64,000 bases of DNA from positions 124,001-188,000 of the forward strand of contig NZ_CP097151.1 of assembly GCF_023370075.1 (NCBI RefSeq), read 5' to 3'. A program made the translations under genes and the position numbers. Positions 18,925 to 28,046 of the stretch are shown one piece after another. Positions within the stretch are counted from its first letter, which is position 1, and each line of letters begins with the position of its first letter. The notes beneath the pieces are model-generated. The model saw nothing but the letters and a program-made list of their open reading frames with translations, was not told where the DNA came from and searched no databases. This stretch comes from Deinococcus sp. QL22 (GTDB lineage Bacteria; Deinococcota; Deinococci; Deinococcales; Deinococcaceae).

Positions 18925-20375
18925 AAGGCGTCGACCGGCAGACTGGCCGTGCCAGCACGTTCACGCGGGTAGAGCCGGGCACCAAAGCGCATGAATTCCA
19001 CCTCGCCCCCGCCAGTCAGAAACTCTACACCCAGTCCGTCAGCGTCCCCGCCCACCACGACGGCGGACTCTGGAGCGACAAAGCGCAGTGAGAGGGTCTG
19101 GGTGCCGCCCGCCGTGGTATCGGGGATGACCAGCATAACTTTGCCGTCCTCAACGCTGGCCTCGATCTTGTGCGGCTGACCCACAATGTCGTAGGTTCCC
19201 GCGAAGGCTTCAAGTGTGTCCACATTCAGCTTCACCTCCTCACGCTCCGGTTTGGTCAGGCCCAGCAGCTCGCGCTTGACCCAGTCGCTGAGTTGACGGT
19301 TGTAGGCATGGCCGTTGCTTGCATTGGCCATGGCGATAAAGCCCACTTTGCGGTCCGGCGAAACCCAGAAGTCGGACTGGTGGCCGATCGTGGTGCCGCC
19401 GTGACTGATGATCAGGGCTCCGGGGTGCTGGTCGATGAACCAACTCTGACCCACCTGGCCTTCCTCGCCCGGAAATGAATTGAGGCCGACGCCGACAGAC
19501 CGGACCGGATTCCAGAGATGCGTGCGGTCCAGACCGCTCAGCGTGGAGGGTTCGGCCCCCTCCTGCTGATCGCCTGATGCCTCGGGTGTGGCCGCGGCGG
19601 GTTCCGGCATCGTTCCCGACATGATGTAGTGGGCGTACTTCGCCATATCGCTGACAGTAGACGAGCAGCTGCTCCCTGCCGGAGCGGCCGAGCGCATCAT
19701 CATCCAGGGGCGCTGAGTGACCATCTCCCCCTTGATCTTGTTGTGTCCGGTGGCAAAGCGGTGGGTCATGATCTCGCCGGGAAAAAACAGGGTGTGGTCC
19801 ATTCCCAAGGGCTTCAGGACCAGTTCGGTCACGGCTGCTTCGAACGTCTTGCCCGTGATCGTCTCGATGACCCGTCCAGCCACGTAGAACCCAGCATTGT
19901 TGTAGCTCCAGTGGCCCCGCAGCGGCACCACCTGCGGCGACTCGGCCAGAATGTTCAGCACCTTGGCCACCGCATCGTCGCCCTCACCGGTGTCCTCGAA
20001 CAGATCGCCCTGAAACCCGCCCTGATGGGTCAAGACATCGCGGACCGTGAGAAGCGAGGCGACCGACTCATCTTTCAGCTTGAACTCCGGCAGGTAGGTC
20101 CGCACCGGCACGTCCAGATCTAGCTTGCCCTGCGCCACCAGCACCGAGCAGGTCAGCGAGGTGATGGTCTTGGTGGTGCTGCCGATCTGAAAGATGGTGT
20201 CGGAATTGATCGGCAGCGGGTTTTCCAGACTGGTCACGCCCAGGTTGACGAAGTGATCGCCGTCCGGCGTCAGCAGGCCCAGTGTGACGCCGGGAATCCT
20301 GTACTCCTCGAGCAGGCGCTTGGCCTCCTGCTCGAAGGCGGCGGCAAGTGTGGTGGTGCTTGTTGTGTCGGTCAT
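18921..20375 (-). CDS. Serine hydrolase of the beta-lactamase / D-aminopeptidase family
   Basis: Class-C beta-lactamase-fold serine hydrolase, 484 residues from the ATG preceded by AAGGAGAA. Catalytic S66-T-T-K69 (QIGSTTKT), Y158-N-N (HWSYNNAGF) and the ISHGGTTIG third motif are intact. No signal peptide is seen, so it probably works in the cytoplasm. A C-terminal beta-barrel-like domain follows (from about residue 380), as in D-aminopeptidases and DD-peptidases. In this operon it is best read as a hydrolase of imported D-amino-acid peptides rather than antibiotic resistance. It overlaps the deacylase gene by 4 bases. Confidence 0.85.
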   Translation of the reverse strand: MTDTTSTTTLAAAFEQEAKRLLEEYRIPGVTLGLLTPDGDHFVNLGVTSLENPLPINSDTIFQIGSTTKTITSLTCSVLVAQGKLDLDVPVRTYLPEFKLKDESVASLLTVRDVLTHQGGFQGDLFEDTGEGDDAVAKVLNILAESPQVVPLRGHWSYNNAGFYVAGRVIETITGKTFEAAVTELVLKPLGMDHTLFFPGEIMTHRFATGHNKIKGEMVTQRPWMMMRSAAPAGSSCSSTVSDMAKYAHYIMSGTMPEPAAATPEASGDQQEGAEPSTLSGLDRTHLWNPVRSVGVGLNSFPGEEGQVGQSWFIDQHPGALIISHGGTTIGHQSDFWVSPDRKVGFIAMANASNGHAYNRQLSDWVKRELLGLTKPEREEVKLNVDTLEAFAGTYDIVGQPHKIEASVEDGKVMLVIPDTTAGGTQTLSLRFVAPESAVVVGGDADGLGVEFLTGGGEVEFMRFGARLYPRERAGTASLPVDAL

Positions 20376-20444
20376 GAGGTTCTCCTTGAACGGGGACAGG
20401 GCGGGCGGGTGCACGTCGGGCAGCACATCTGTGGGCTGAAACGC

Positions 20445-22115
20445 CTACTTGCTCAGCACGCGGAGCAGGTTGGTCCTGTTGAAATTCTCGTAGCCCTTGA
20501 GCGTTGAGGAGGTGGCGGCGAAGATCAGCGGCTGCGGCAGCGGGAAGGCGTACGTTTGCGCGTTCAGGTAGGTCAGCAGCGACTTGTAGAGTGGCTTGCG
20601 GGCGTTCTGGCCCACGGCGTCACGGGCGGTGTCCAGCATCTTCTCCATTCGGGGATCTTTGATGTTGGTGGCCGCAGCGAGGATGCCGCCGGAGCTGTAC
20701 AGGCCGCGCAGGTTGGTGTCCGGGTCCGCGCCGCCCCAGGTCAGGGCGCTGAACGGCAACTTGCCGCCCAGCAGCGCGGCGTTGGCGGCGCTCAGTTCCA
20801 CGGTGCTGATGGTCGCGTGGAATTTGGGGTTGAGCTTCTCGATGTTCTCCTTGAAGATCCCCGCCACCACCTGCGAGATCCCGCTGCCGCCAAAGGTCGA
20901 CAGCGGCACCGTGAAGCCGGTGGTCCAAAGCTTACCCCCAAAGGCCTGCTTCAACTCGGCCTCGGCGACCTTGAGGTTGTAAGCGGGGGGTTTCAGGGTC
21001 TTGTCCTCGGCCCAGTTGTTGGTGGGCAGGGTGGTGTTGCGGGCCAGGCCGAACCCCTGCAAGGCGTCGCGGGTGTAGGTCTTGGTGTCGAAGAGCGCCG
21101 CGAAGCCTTTTCGAACATGAATATCGCTGAAGAAGTTGGCGGGGACGTTGTTCTCGGCCAGTTGACCGGCAGGCAGCAACTTGTCGTCTTTGATGTTCTG
21201 GTTGAAGAGCACCACGCCGGTCAGGTTCCGGGTCGGCAGATCCTCGTACACTTTCACGCCCGGACTTCCCTTGAGTTTTCCCAGCGTGTCACGGTCAGGA
21301 ATCACAGCGATATCGGCGTCGCCCTTTTGCAGGGCCAGCACGCGGGCGGTGTCACTGTCCACCTTTTGCAGAATCACGTTTTTCAGTGCCGGGGCGCCGC
21401 CCCAGTACTGCGCGAAGCCCCTCAGCACGAACCGGCTGGGATCGCGCGCCACAAACTGGTAGGCCCCGGTGCCGACGGGCTTTTGCGCCAGCACAGAGTT
21501 GGACACGTCTTTGCCCAGAAACGCGCCGAAGTCCCTGGCCGTACCGCTCCAGTCGCCGCCCGCCACCAGCGTCTTCATCGGCACGATGTACACCTGCGCA
21601 ATGGAATCCAGCAGGCTGGGCACATTGCGGTCCAGCGTCAGGACCAGTTGCCCCGCCGCGCTGCACTTCACCATGTTCGACAGCTTGGCGAAGGTATAGG
21701 TCTTCTTGACCTCGGGCGTGAAGCCGGGGATGCTCAGCAGGTTGGCACGAATCTGCGCGGCCAGTGAGGTTTCACTGCCGACCAGCAGCGTGCGGCGCAC
21801 CGAGTACTCGGCATCCGAGCAGGTCATGGTCGAGCCGTCGTGAAACTTGACCCCTTTGCGCAGCGTGAATGTGGTGGTCTTGCCGTCCCTGCTCTGGGTG
21901 AAGGTGGTGGCGAGCAGCGGTTCGTACTTGCCGAAGTTGTCGAGGTACAACCCCTCGAACATCTGCTGGACGGGTAATACGTCAAAGGTCGCGACAGCCT
22001 GAGCGGGCTCCACGCTGGCCGTGGCCGAGGCGATCTGGTACACCAGGGCGTCTTTGGGCGTGGCCAGCGCGCTTGAAGCGAGAGCCAGGGTCAACGGAAC
22101 GATGAAACGTTTCAT
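20445..22115 (-). CDS. Peptide ABC transporter substrate-binding protein, family 5
   Basis: Binding protein of 556 residues with signal peptide MKRFIVPLTLALASSALA. Family-5 signature GKTTTFTLRKGVKFHDGSTMTCSDAEYSVRRTL is present, with unusual cysteines at about 105 and 170 (MTCSDAEYS, MVKCSAAG) that could form a disulfide. It follows both permease genes in the operon, 80 bases after DppC, with GGAGG in front of its ATG. The predicted role is capture of short peptides, probably those containing D-amino acids, given the surrounding enzymes. The binding specificity is inferred, not seen. Confidence 0.9.
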   Translation of the reverse strand: MKRFIVPLTLALASSALATPKDALVYQIASATASVEPAQAVATFDVLPVQQMFEGLYLDNFGKYEPLLATTFTQSRDGKTTTFTLRKGVKFHDGSTMTCSDAEYSVRRTLLVGSETSLAAQIRANLLSIPGFTPEVKKTYTFAKLSNMVKCSAAGQLVLTLDRNVPSLLDSIAQVYIVPMKTLVAGGDWSGTARDFGAFLGKDVSNSVLAQKPVGTGAYQFVARDPSRFVLRGFAQYWGGAPALKNVILQKVDSDTARVLALQKGDADIAVIPDRDTLGKLKGSPGVKVYEDLPTRNLTGVVLFNQNIKDDKLLPAGQLAENNVPANFFSDIHVRKGFAALFDTKTYTRDALQGFGLARNTTLPTNNWAEDKTLKPPAYNLKVAEAELKQAFGGKLWTTGFTVPLSTFGGSGISQVVAGIFKENIEKLNPKFHATISTVELSAANAALLGGKLPFSALTWGGADPDTNLRGLYSSGGILAAATNIKDPRMEKMLDTARDAVGQNARKPLYKSLLTYLNAQTYAFPLPQPLIFAATSSTLKGYENFNRTNLLRVLSK

Positions 22116-22195
22116 GGGTGAACCTCCAGAGACGGGACAAGACAGAGGGGACGCGGAACAGGGTGGTCGACACTAGGGAAAAGGATCAGGCGGCA

Positions 22196-23194
22196 TCAGC
22201 GGTTCCGGGGATCCAGGGCCTCGGCCAGGCTGTCACCCAGCAGGCTCCAGCCCAGGCTGTAGGCGAAGATGCACAGGCCCGGAAAGAGGGTGACGTACCA
22301 GTACGCGAAGGGCTCGCCGGGCGGCCCCTGAATCCATTTCTGGGCCAGGGCGATCAGTTGCCCCCAGTCGGCGTAGCCCAGCGGCGTGCCCAGGCCCAGA
22401 AAGGACAGCGTTCCGGCCACGATGGGCAGGCTGCCCATTTCCAGCACCACGATGGTGAGCAGCGGCCCGATGGCGTTGGGAAGCACATGCCGCAGGGCGA
22501 CGCGCGCGCGGCTGGCCCCCAGGCTCTGCGCCGCCGCCGCGAACTCCAGTTCCCGCAGCCGCAACACCTCGGAGCGAACCACGCGCGCCAGCCCCGCCCA
22601 CGACACCAGGCTCAGGGCGATGATGATGTTCAGCAGCCCCGGCCCCAGCGCGGCCACCAGCACCAGCACCAGCACCAGCGCGGGAAAGGCGAAGATCACG
22701 TCGGTCAGGCGCATCAGCAGGTTGTCGACCGCGCCGCCCAGGAAGCCGGCGGTCAGGCCCACCAGCGAGCCGATGGTCACGGTGATGGCCAGCACGGTCA
22801 GGCCCAGGAAGATGGCGGTGCGCGTGCCCCACACCAGGCCGTAACGGATGTCGTAGCCGTTTACGCGCCCCAGCGGTGCGTCGGGGGCCGGTGGATTGGG
22901 CCGGGCCGCAAAGCCCTCGCGCGGCATCTGGAGGCAAGCACCGGGCGTCGCCACCACCTCGCGCAGGTAGGCCAGCGGGCCGGGCACCGTCTGGGTTCCC
23001 TCCATGCCCAGCGCCCGGCGGCAGTTGCCCTGCGGCGGGGCCAGCACCGGGGCGAACAGCGCCACCAGCAGGAACAGGGTCACCAGCACCGCTCCCACAC
23101 GGGCCAGCCGGTTGTGGCGAAACAGCCTGGCCCCGAAGCCGCCCCTGGCCTTCACATGGGCCGCGCGCACCTCGCCCCCGCTCACGCTGGTCAC
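22196..23194 (-). CDS. Peptide ABC transporter permease, DppC type
   Basis: Channel subunit with 332 residues, starting at GTG that overlaps the DppB stop (GTGA). After a first membrane segment (VGAVLVTLFLLVALFAPVLAPP) there is a long periplasmic insertion with two cysteines (NCRRALGMEG, GACLQMPREG), then the usual core. The conserved loop EFAAAAQSLGASRARVALRHVLPNAIGPLL is intact. No ATPases are encoded in the operon, unusual for this family, so shared ATPases elsewhere must be assumed. Confidence 0.92.
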   Translation of the reverse strand: MTSVSGGEVRAAHVKARGGFGARLFRHNRLARVGAVLVTLFLLVALFAPVLAPPQGNCRRALGMEGTQTVPGPLAYLREVVATPGACLQMPREGFAARPNPPAPDAPLGRVNGYDIRYGLVWGTRTAIFLGLTVLAITVTIGSLVGLTAGFLGGAVDNLLMRLTDVIFAFPALVLVLVLVAALGPGLLNIIIALSLVSWAGLARVVRSEVLRLRELEFAAAAQSLGASRARVALRHVLPNAIGPLLTIVVLEMGSLPIVAGTLSFLGLGTPLGYADWGQLIALAQKWIQGPPGEPFAYWYVTLFPGLCIFAYSLGWSLLGDSLAEALDPRNR

Positions 23195-24219
23195 GCGTAC
23201 CTCACGCGCGGGTCTATGACTGTATAGGCCAGGTCAATCGCCAGGTTGACGAGCACCACGATGGTCGCCGCCAGCAACGCGAAGCCCAGCACGCCCGGCA
23301 GGTCGCCCAGTGCCGCCGCCTGCGCGGCCCAGGCCCCGACGCCGGGATAGCCGAACAGCGTCTCGGCGATCACCGCGCCCTGAAGCAGCCCGGATATACT
23401 CAGGCCCGCCAGCGTGATCACCGTCAGCAGGGCGTTGCGCCGCGCGTGCTTGCGGACAATCACCCGCTCGCTGACCCCCTTGGCGCGGGCGGTGCGGATG
23501 TAATCGCTGTTCAGGGCCTCCAGCATGGAGGTGCGCGTGCCCTTGATCAGCCCGGCGCTGCCCACCACCATCAGGGTGAAAACCGGCATGATCAGGTGCT
23601 TGATGGCGTCCCAGAACACCTCGGGACGGCCACTGAGCAGCGCATCTATGGTGACGAATCCGGTCACCCGTTTGATCTCACCCGTGAGGAAGGAGATGGC
23701 GCTGTCGTTACTGAGGTTGCCGGTGCCGGGCAGCAAGTCCAGCGCGCCGTAAAAAATGACCAGCAGCCACACGCCCAGCACGAAACTGGGGGTACTGTAG
23801 GCCACCACAGCGATGACCCGGATGACCGCGTCGGCGGCCCGGCCCCGCTGCACGGCGGCTTTCGAGCCGAGCCACACGCTCAGACCGATCAGCGGGATCA
23901 GGGTAAACAGCGTCAGTTCCAGGGTGGCGGGAAAGCGCGCCGCCAGCGTGCTGAGCACCGGCTGCCCACTGGTACGCGAGAACCCCAGGTTGCCGCCTAG
24001 GGCCTGCCCCAGCCAGCGCCAGTACTGCTCGAAGACGCCCGCGTCCAGGCGGTTGGTCTTGATGATCTCCGGGATGCGCGAAAGCTGCGCCAGATCGGTG
24101 GTGTAGGCGGCGGCGCGCTGCTCGGCGGGAATGAGCTGCATCACCAGTACGATCAGGAAGGTCACCGCAAGCAGGATCAGCGGCAAGGCCAGCAGGCGGC
24201 GCAGGGTGAAGCTCAGCAT
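23191..24219 (-). CDS. Peptide ABC transporter permease, DppB type
   Basis: First channel subunit, 342 residues. It begins [38 protein letters not shown]. The EAA-type loop reads DYIRTARAKGVSERVIVRKHARRNALLTVITLAGL. It overlaps the preceding acyltransferase by 7 bases and the following DppC by 4, so it is part of a tightly coupled operon. The pair DppB/DppC with the binding protein at 20445 forms a peptide importer. Confidence 0.93.
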   Translation of the reverse strand: MLSFTLRRLLALPLILLAVTFLIVLVMQLIPAEQRAAAYTTDLAQLSRIPEIIKTNRLDAGVFEQYWRWLGQALGGNLGFSRTSGQPVLSTLAARFPATLELTLFTLIPLIGLSVWLGSKAAVQRGRAADAVIRVIAVVAYSTPSFVLGVWLLVIFYGALDLLPGTGNLSNDSAISFLTGEIKRVTGFVTIDALLSGRPEVFWDAIKHLIMPVFTLMVVGSAGLIKGTRTSMLEALNSDYIRTARAKGVSERVIVRKHARRNALLTVITLAGLSISGLLQGAVIAETLFGYPGVGAWAAQAAALGDLPGVLGFALLAATIVVLVNLAIDLAYTVIDPRVRYA

Positions 24220-25028
24220 GGAGTTCCCGAGTGAGAGGGGGCGCGTGTGAACAAATACTGGCTGCGGCCCAGGTTCACATCGGTCAGCGTGTAGCCGAGG
24301 CCGAACAGGGTTGTGATCAGCTCTCTGGCCTTCAGCCGCCAGTCCAGCGCCAGTTCGGGATCGTCGCGCCGCAATCCGGCAAAGTCGCGGGGCACTTCAA
24401 CGGCCACAGCGTCGGCCAGGTCAGCGGGCCAGCGGTCTTCCAGCGGATGAAGAGCGGGCGTGGTGGGCCAACTCTGAGTCTCTGGCTGCCCGTTCAACTG
24501 TTGCTCCACCCGCTCACTGTCCATTTGCCAATGGGCCTCGAAGCGGTCAGAGGGCAGGCCCGCGTTGATGCCGGACATTGCGCCGTAGTAGTCGGGGAGC
24601 AGGGTGCGAACCGTGGCCCCCAGACGGTGAATATTCAGGTGGGCGTTGGCGAGCAGCAGGGGATCGAATGTCCAGCGAACCTCATGCACGCCACGCGACA
24701 GGCACCAGTCGCGCTGAAATCGTTTCAGGCGCTCGCCCAGGCCCTGCCGCCGCGCCCCCGGATGCACGCCCAGACGGTGCGAATGCTGCACGCCCGCTTC
24801 GCTGGTGGGCAGGCCGACCAGATAGGCCTGCAACGCGCCCTGAGCATCAAACGCCCCGGCCACCAGCCCGCCGATATGCTGCACCACATGCAGGAGCACG
24901 GCGTCTTCGGGCCGGTCTGTTTCTCCCCAGATGGCCCGTGCCAGCGTGGGCGTCAGGGCCAATTCAGCCAATCCAGACAGCTCCCGCACGTCAACATCCT
25001 GCACGGAAAAACGAGCGGGCGGGGTCAC
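24213..25028 (-). CDS. GNAT acyltransferase, candidate amino-acid N-succinyltransferase
   Basis: Protein of 271 residues with a GNAT core: the acetyl-CoA loop is seen as [24 protein letters not shown], preceded by [22 protein letters not shown]. The start is GTG, overlapping the racemase stop (GTGA). GNAT proteins directly linked to N-succinylamino-acid racemases are known from Geobacillus, where one succinylates D-amino acids before racemisation. The same pairing here suggests this enzyme acylates free D-amino acids from imported peptides. The C-terminal 90 residues are outside the GNAT core and unrecognised. The acyl group donor is inferred. Confidence 0.75.
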   Translation of the reverse strand: MTPPARFSVQDVDVRELSGLAELALTPTLARAIWGETDRPEDAVLLHVVQHIGGLVAGAFDAQGALQAYLVGLPTSEAGVQHSHRLGVHPGARRQGLGERLKRFQRDWCLSRGVHEVRWTFDPLLLANAHLNIHRLGATVRTLLPDYYGAMSGINAGLPSDRFEAHWQMDSERVEQQLNGQPETQSWPTTPALHPLEDRWPADLADAVAVEVPRDFAGLRRDDPELALDWRLKARELITTLFGLGYTLTDVNLGRSQYLFTRAPSHSGTPC

Positions 25029-26161
25029 GCCGGGCTTCCCACCGTAGGCTGCGACACCGGATCAACGTAAATCTTCAGTTGCGTCAGGGTGTCGAGGAAC
25101 GGCAGGTCGAGGCGGACGCCCGTGCCGACGCCGCTGGGGACTTTCATGACGCCGCCCGCCGTTTCCAGCGGTTCCTGAATGATGTCGCGTGCCCAGTAAC
25201 GCGAAGAACTGCTGGTGTCGCCGGGCTTGGTGAAATTGGCGAGGGTCGCCAGATGAATGTTGTGCGCCCGCCCGACGCCGCTCTCGAGCATGCCGCCGCA
25301 CCACACCGGGGCGCTAAACGCCGCAGCCACATCATGAATCCGCCGGGCTTCGAGGTGGCCGCCCACGCGCCCGACCTTGATATTGATCAGTCGGCAGGCC
25401 GCCGTTTCCAGCGCCTTGCGGGCGTCCTGCGCGCTGGTGATGCACTCGTCCAGGCACAGCGGCGTCTGCATCAGCGCCTGCAATTTGGCGTGGTCGCGCA
25501 TGTCGTCCCAGGCCAGGGGCTGCTCCATATAATCGAGACCGAGGCTGTCCAGTGCCCGCAGCGTATTCAGATCGGCCAGCGAATACGAGGCGTTGGCGTC
25601 CACCGTGACCGGCAGGTCGGGCAGGGCCGCCTTGACTGCCCGCACCACCGCCACATCCCAGCCGGGCTCGATCTTGAGTTTGATGCGCTTGTAACCCAGC
25701 CCTGCGTGCCGCACCGCGCTGTCTACGGTGGCCTCGACGCTGCTCTGAATCCCCAGTGAAACACCTACTGCAACTTCACCACGCACGCCGCCCAGCGCGG
25801 TAGAGAGGGGCAGGCCCAGACTCCGGGTCCACAAGTCCCAGAACGCCATTTCCACCGTCGCCAGCGTCATGCGGTTGCCGCGCAAGTGGGCGAGGTGGGC
25901 CATCAGTTGCTCGGGGTTGGCCCAGTCGCGGCCCAGGACGGCAGGCAGCACGGTTTCTTGCAGCAGGGCCAGTGCGCCGCTGATGGTCTCTTCGCGGTAC
26001 ATGGGGCGGGCGTCCATCACACCTTCGGCAACCCCTTCTAGCCCCTCGCCAAACAGCCGCAGCAACAGAAAGGTTTTGTCGGTCATCACGGCAAAGGAGG
26101 TTTTGAAGGGGTGCAGCAAAGGCAGCGAAACGACGCGCAGCTCAGCGTGTTCGACCCTCAC
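25025..26161 (-). CDS. N-acylamino-acid racemase (NSAR/OSBS branch of the enolase superfamily)
   Basis: Racemises N-acyl (probably N-succinyl) amino acids through an enolate. About 378 residues. Catalytic K-x-K ([12 protein letters not shown]), metal ligands in [18 protein letters not shown] and LCLDECIT, and the second lysine in [11 protein letters not shown] are all present. [25 protein letters not shown] and [11 protein letters not shown] match the D. radiodurans N-acylamino-acid racemase as remembered. The GTG start is chosen because it gives the family N-terminus ([13 protein letters not shown]) and overlaps the stop of a leader frame that owns the AAGGAG site. ATGs at 26206 and 26200 would add 13 to 15 residues but lack a ribosome site. 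o-Succinylbenzoate synthase activity is possible, but no menaquinone genes are near. Confidence 0.9.
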   Translation of the reverse strand: MRVEHAELRVVSLPLLHPFKTSFAVMTDKTFLLLRLFGEGLEGVAEGVMDARPMYREETISGALALLQETVLPAVLGRDWANPEQLMAHLAHLRGNRMTLATVEMAFWDLWTRSLGLPLSTALGGVRGEVAVGVSLGIQSSVEATVDSAVRHAGLGYKRIKLKIEPGWDVAVVRAVKAALPDLPVTVDANASYSLADLNTLRALDSLGLDYMEQPLAWDDMRDHAKLQALMQTPLCLDECITSAQDARKALETAACRLINIKVGRVGGHLEARRIHDVAAAFSAPVWCGGMLESGVGRAHNIHLATLANFTKPGDTSSSSRYWARDIIQEPLETAGGVMKVPSGVGTGVRLDLPFLDTLTQLKIYVDPVSQPTVGSPA

Positions 26162-26220
26162 AGCCGCGTTCCATGTACGACGAAAAGTCGGCAACTGCAT
26201 TCGCATACGGGGCGTGACAT
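26158..26220 (-). CDS. Predicted 20-residue cysteine-containing leader peptide
   Basis: Small frame starting at ATG with a strong AAGGAG site 6 bases upstream (26227-26232). It contains three cysteines in CECSC and ends with TGA that overlaps the GTG of the racemase gene, the same GTGA junction used between other genes of this operon. The first good ribosome site of the operon belongs to this frame, not to the racemase. It may serve translational coupling or sensing of cysteine or charged tRNA. Alternatively the racemase starts at the in-frame ATG at 26206 and this frame is coincidental. Confidence 0.5.
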   Translation of the reverse strand: MSRPVCECSCRLFVVHGTRL

Positions 26221-26294
26221 ATGGAACTCCTTAGACGCAGCAGGGAACACTGTTGACGGTCAATTGAGGACTTGCACTTGCTTTGTAGGTATCT

Positions 26295-26340
26295 TTGCAA
26301 AACATTACCTGTTTGCAGAATGAATTGCAAGCTGCTGCAA
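26295..26340. promoter_or_regulatory. Cluster of TTGCA(A) repeats upstream of the D-amino-acid operon
   Basis: TTGCAA at 26295, TTGCAG at 26313, TTGCAA at 26325 and CTGCAA at 26335 lie within 46 bases, 75 to 120 bases before the leader start. This AT-richer patch is the likely promoter/operator. The RpiR protein at the operon end is a candidate binder. Confidence 0.35.
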
Positions 26341-26510
26341 CAAGCTCGGTAGCAGTCGCCTCGACCGGGGGCAGGTAGGCGGTTCCGGGGAGCGGGCTGG
26401 CTGTGTCAAACGGGCGGTTGGCCGCGTGAGGCTCCACAACGCGTCGTCCGCGTTCTTCCTGACTTACCCGAGGGCGTATTTCCCTCCATTCACCCGAGTC
26501 AGGAGGTTAA

Positions 26511-26981
26511 GTTCTGCTGACTGGCGAGGCCGGAATCTCCGGGGGCGCGGCAGGTCGGATGAGGGAACGCGGCATCTCCGTGCAGGTGGGCGAAATAGCG
26601 GCTCTGGAAGGTCGCCAGGGGCATCTGAACGCCCTGACCCTGGAAGGCGGAGCCCGCCTGACACCCGACGCCTTTTTCGTGGTCGGCCCCAAGCTGCCGC
26701 GTCACGAATTAGCCGTGCAGTTGGGGCTGGAATTGGCGGCCAAAGGGCATATTCAGACGGCTTGGCACGGTCAGACCAACGTTGCGGGCGTATGGGCCGC
26801 AGGCGACGTGCCGCCGCAAACCCAACAGGTCAGTGCGGCGCTGGGGTCGGGCAACATGGCCGCCGTCATGATCGACCAAACCCTGACCCGCCTCGGGTTG
26901 CGCACCCGCTTGGCTCAGGCTTCAGCGGTGCCACTGCCTTCGCCTGATTCCCACCCCATCGCCTCCAGGAGCTTCCAATGA
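26511..26981 (+). pseudogene. C-terminal remnant of a thioredoxin-reductase-like flavoprotein
   Basis: The open frame begins after a TAA with VLLTGEAGIS and runs to NVAGVWAAGDVPPQTQQVSAALGSGNMAAVMID, the FAD-binding C-terminal end of the thioredoxin reductase family. The whole N-terminal half, including the first FAD motif and the CxxC redox centre, is missing. A trace, RLHNASSAFFLTY, at about 26430 in another frame may be part of the lost middle. The stop overlaps the ATG of the next gene (ATGA), so the pair was once a normal operon. It is non-functional as an enzyme. Confidence 0.75.
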
Positions 26982-27470
26982 CCCAGACCCTCTTGACCAC
27001 TGCCGTTCGCCTTCTGGACGGCGACCTGTTTCCCAGCCTCTCGGCCCCGCTGGTGGGCGGCGTGCTGGAGTTGCCGGGTGCGGCGCAGGGTTACTGGAGC
27101 GTGGTGCTGCTGTACCGGGGCGACTGGCGTCCCTTCTGCCGCACTCAGTTCAGCGATTTTCAGAAGCTGGCCGAACAGTACGCTGCCGAGGACGTGCGCG
27201 TGTTTGTCCTGTCTGCCGATGCGTCAGAGGCCGCCGAAAAAACGGTGGCGTCATCATTTGACCCTCCCTGTTGGCTATGGTCTGGCACCGACTGAGGTGG
27301 CCTGGACACATGGGGCATATACCAGCGCAGACGCGGCGTATCTTCAGGCCAGCGGGTTCGTGCTGTGCCCAGACGGAACCGTGGCCTTGGCCCTGTATTC
27401 CAGCGGCGCAGTCGGCCGCCTGAATGCCGCTGATACTCTGGGCTTTGTCCAGTACCTTCGCCGCCGCTAA
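26978..27470 (+). pseudogene. Frameshifted peroxiredoxin (AhpC/TSA family)
   Basis: The first part reads YWSVVLLYRGDWRPFCRTQFSDFQKLAEQY, the thioredoxin-fold peroxiredoxin start with WRPFC in place of the usual peroxidatic VC context, then VRVFVLSADASE. The frame breaks at about 27255 and the rest continues in the +1 frame as LPVGYGLAPTEVAWTHGAY to TLGFVQYLRRR, ending at TAA. One extra base explains it. Either the gene is inactivated or the assembly has a single-base error here. It lies between the reductase remnant and an OsmC gene, an antioxidant cluster. Confidence 0.75.
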
Positions 27471-27511
27471 AGTCAAGATTCCGCCTCGCCTATGTGCCGC
27501 AGGAGCCAACC

Positions 27512-27928
27512 GTGCAAATTCAGGTGCAAGTCAATCAAGTCGGCCCCACCACGTCTGAAGGCGTGGCCCGCTCGCATCACGTGCTGGTCGACCGGCCGCT
27601 GGACAAAGGCGGCCACGATCAGGGCATGATGGGCGGCGAACACCTCCTGATCGCGCTCGGCGGCTGCCTGATGAGCAATTTGTTGGCGGCTGCGCAGGCC
27701 AGAGAGGCGGATATTCAAGGGGTTCGGTTTGAAATTGTGGGCACATTGGAAAGTGCGCCCAGCCGCTTTGGCGCCATCGACATCCTCGTGCAGGCTCAGG
27801 CGGCAGACTCCAAGCTGCTCTCCAAACTCGTAGAGATGGCTGACCGGGCCTGCATTGCGTCCAATACGCTGCGTTCAGCGGTGCAGTTGACCATCCGGGT
27901 CGCAGACCAAAGTTTGGCTTCTGCGTAG
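27512..27928 (+). CDS. OsmC family peroxiredoxin-like protein
   Basis: OsmC/Ohr-fold protein of 138 residues that would reduce organic hydroperoxides by two cysteines. The GTG start is chosen for its AGGAG site 6 bases ahead; an earlier in-frame GTG at 27494 would add six residues. The fold is seen in GEHLLIALGGCLMSNLLAAAQ, with the first cysteine in GGCLMSN and a second in RACIASNTL. It follows the broken reductase and peroxiredoxin genes and is the only intact member of that antioxidant cluster. Confidence 0.88.
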   Translation: MQIQVQVNQVGPTTSEGVARSHHVLVDRPLDKGGHDQGMMGGEHLLIALGGCLMSNLLAAAQAREADIQGVRFEIVGTLESAPSRFGAIDILVQAQAADSKLLSKLVEMADRACIASNTLRSAVQLTIRVADQSLASA

Positions 27929-28046
27929 GACGGCAGAAACCTGACTTCGCTTCCGCACTTAAGCCTGCACGTATTGGTACTCCGTTGACTTCTGGGAAGA
28001 AAGTGCCCTACACGTGGTTCTGGGGTATTCAGACGGTGCTGTGACC

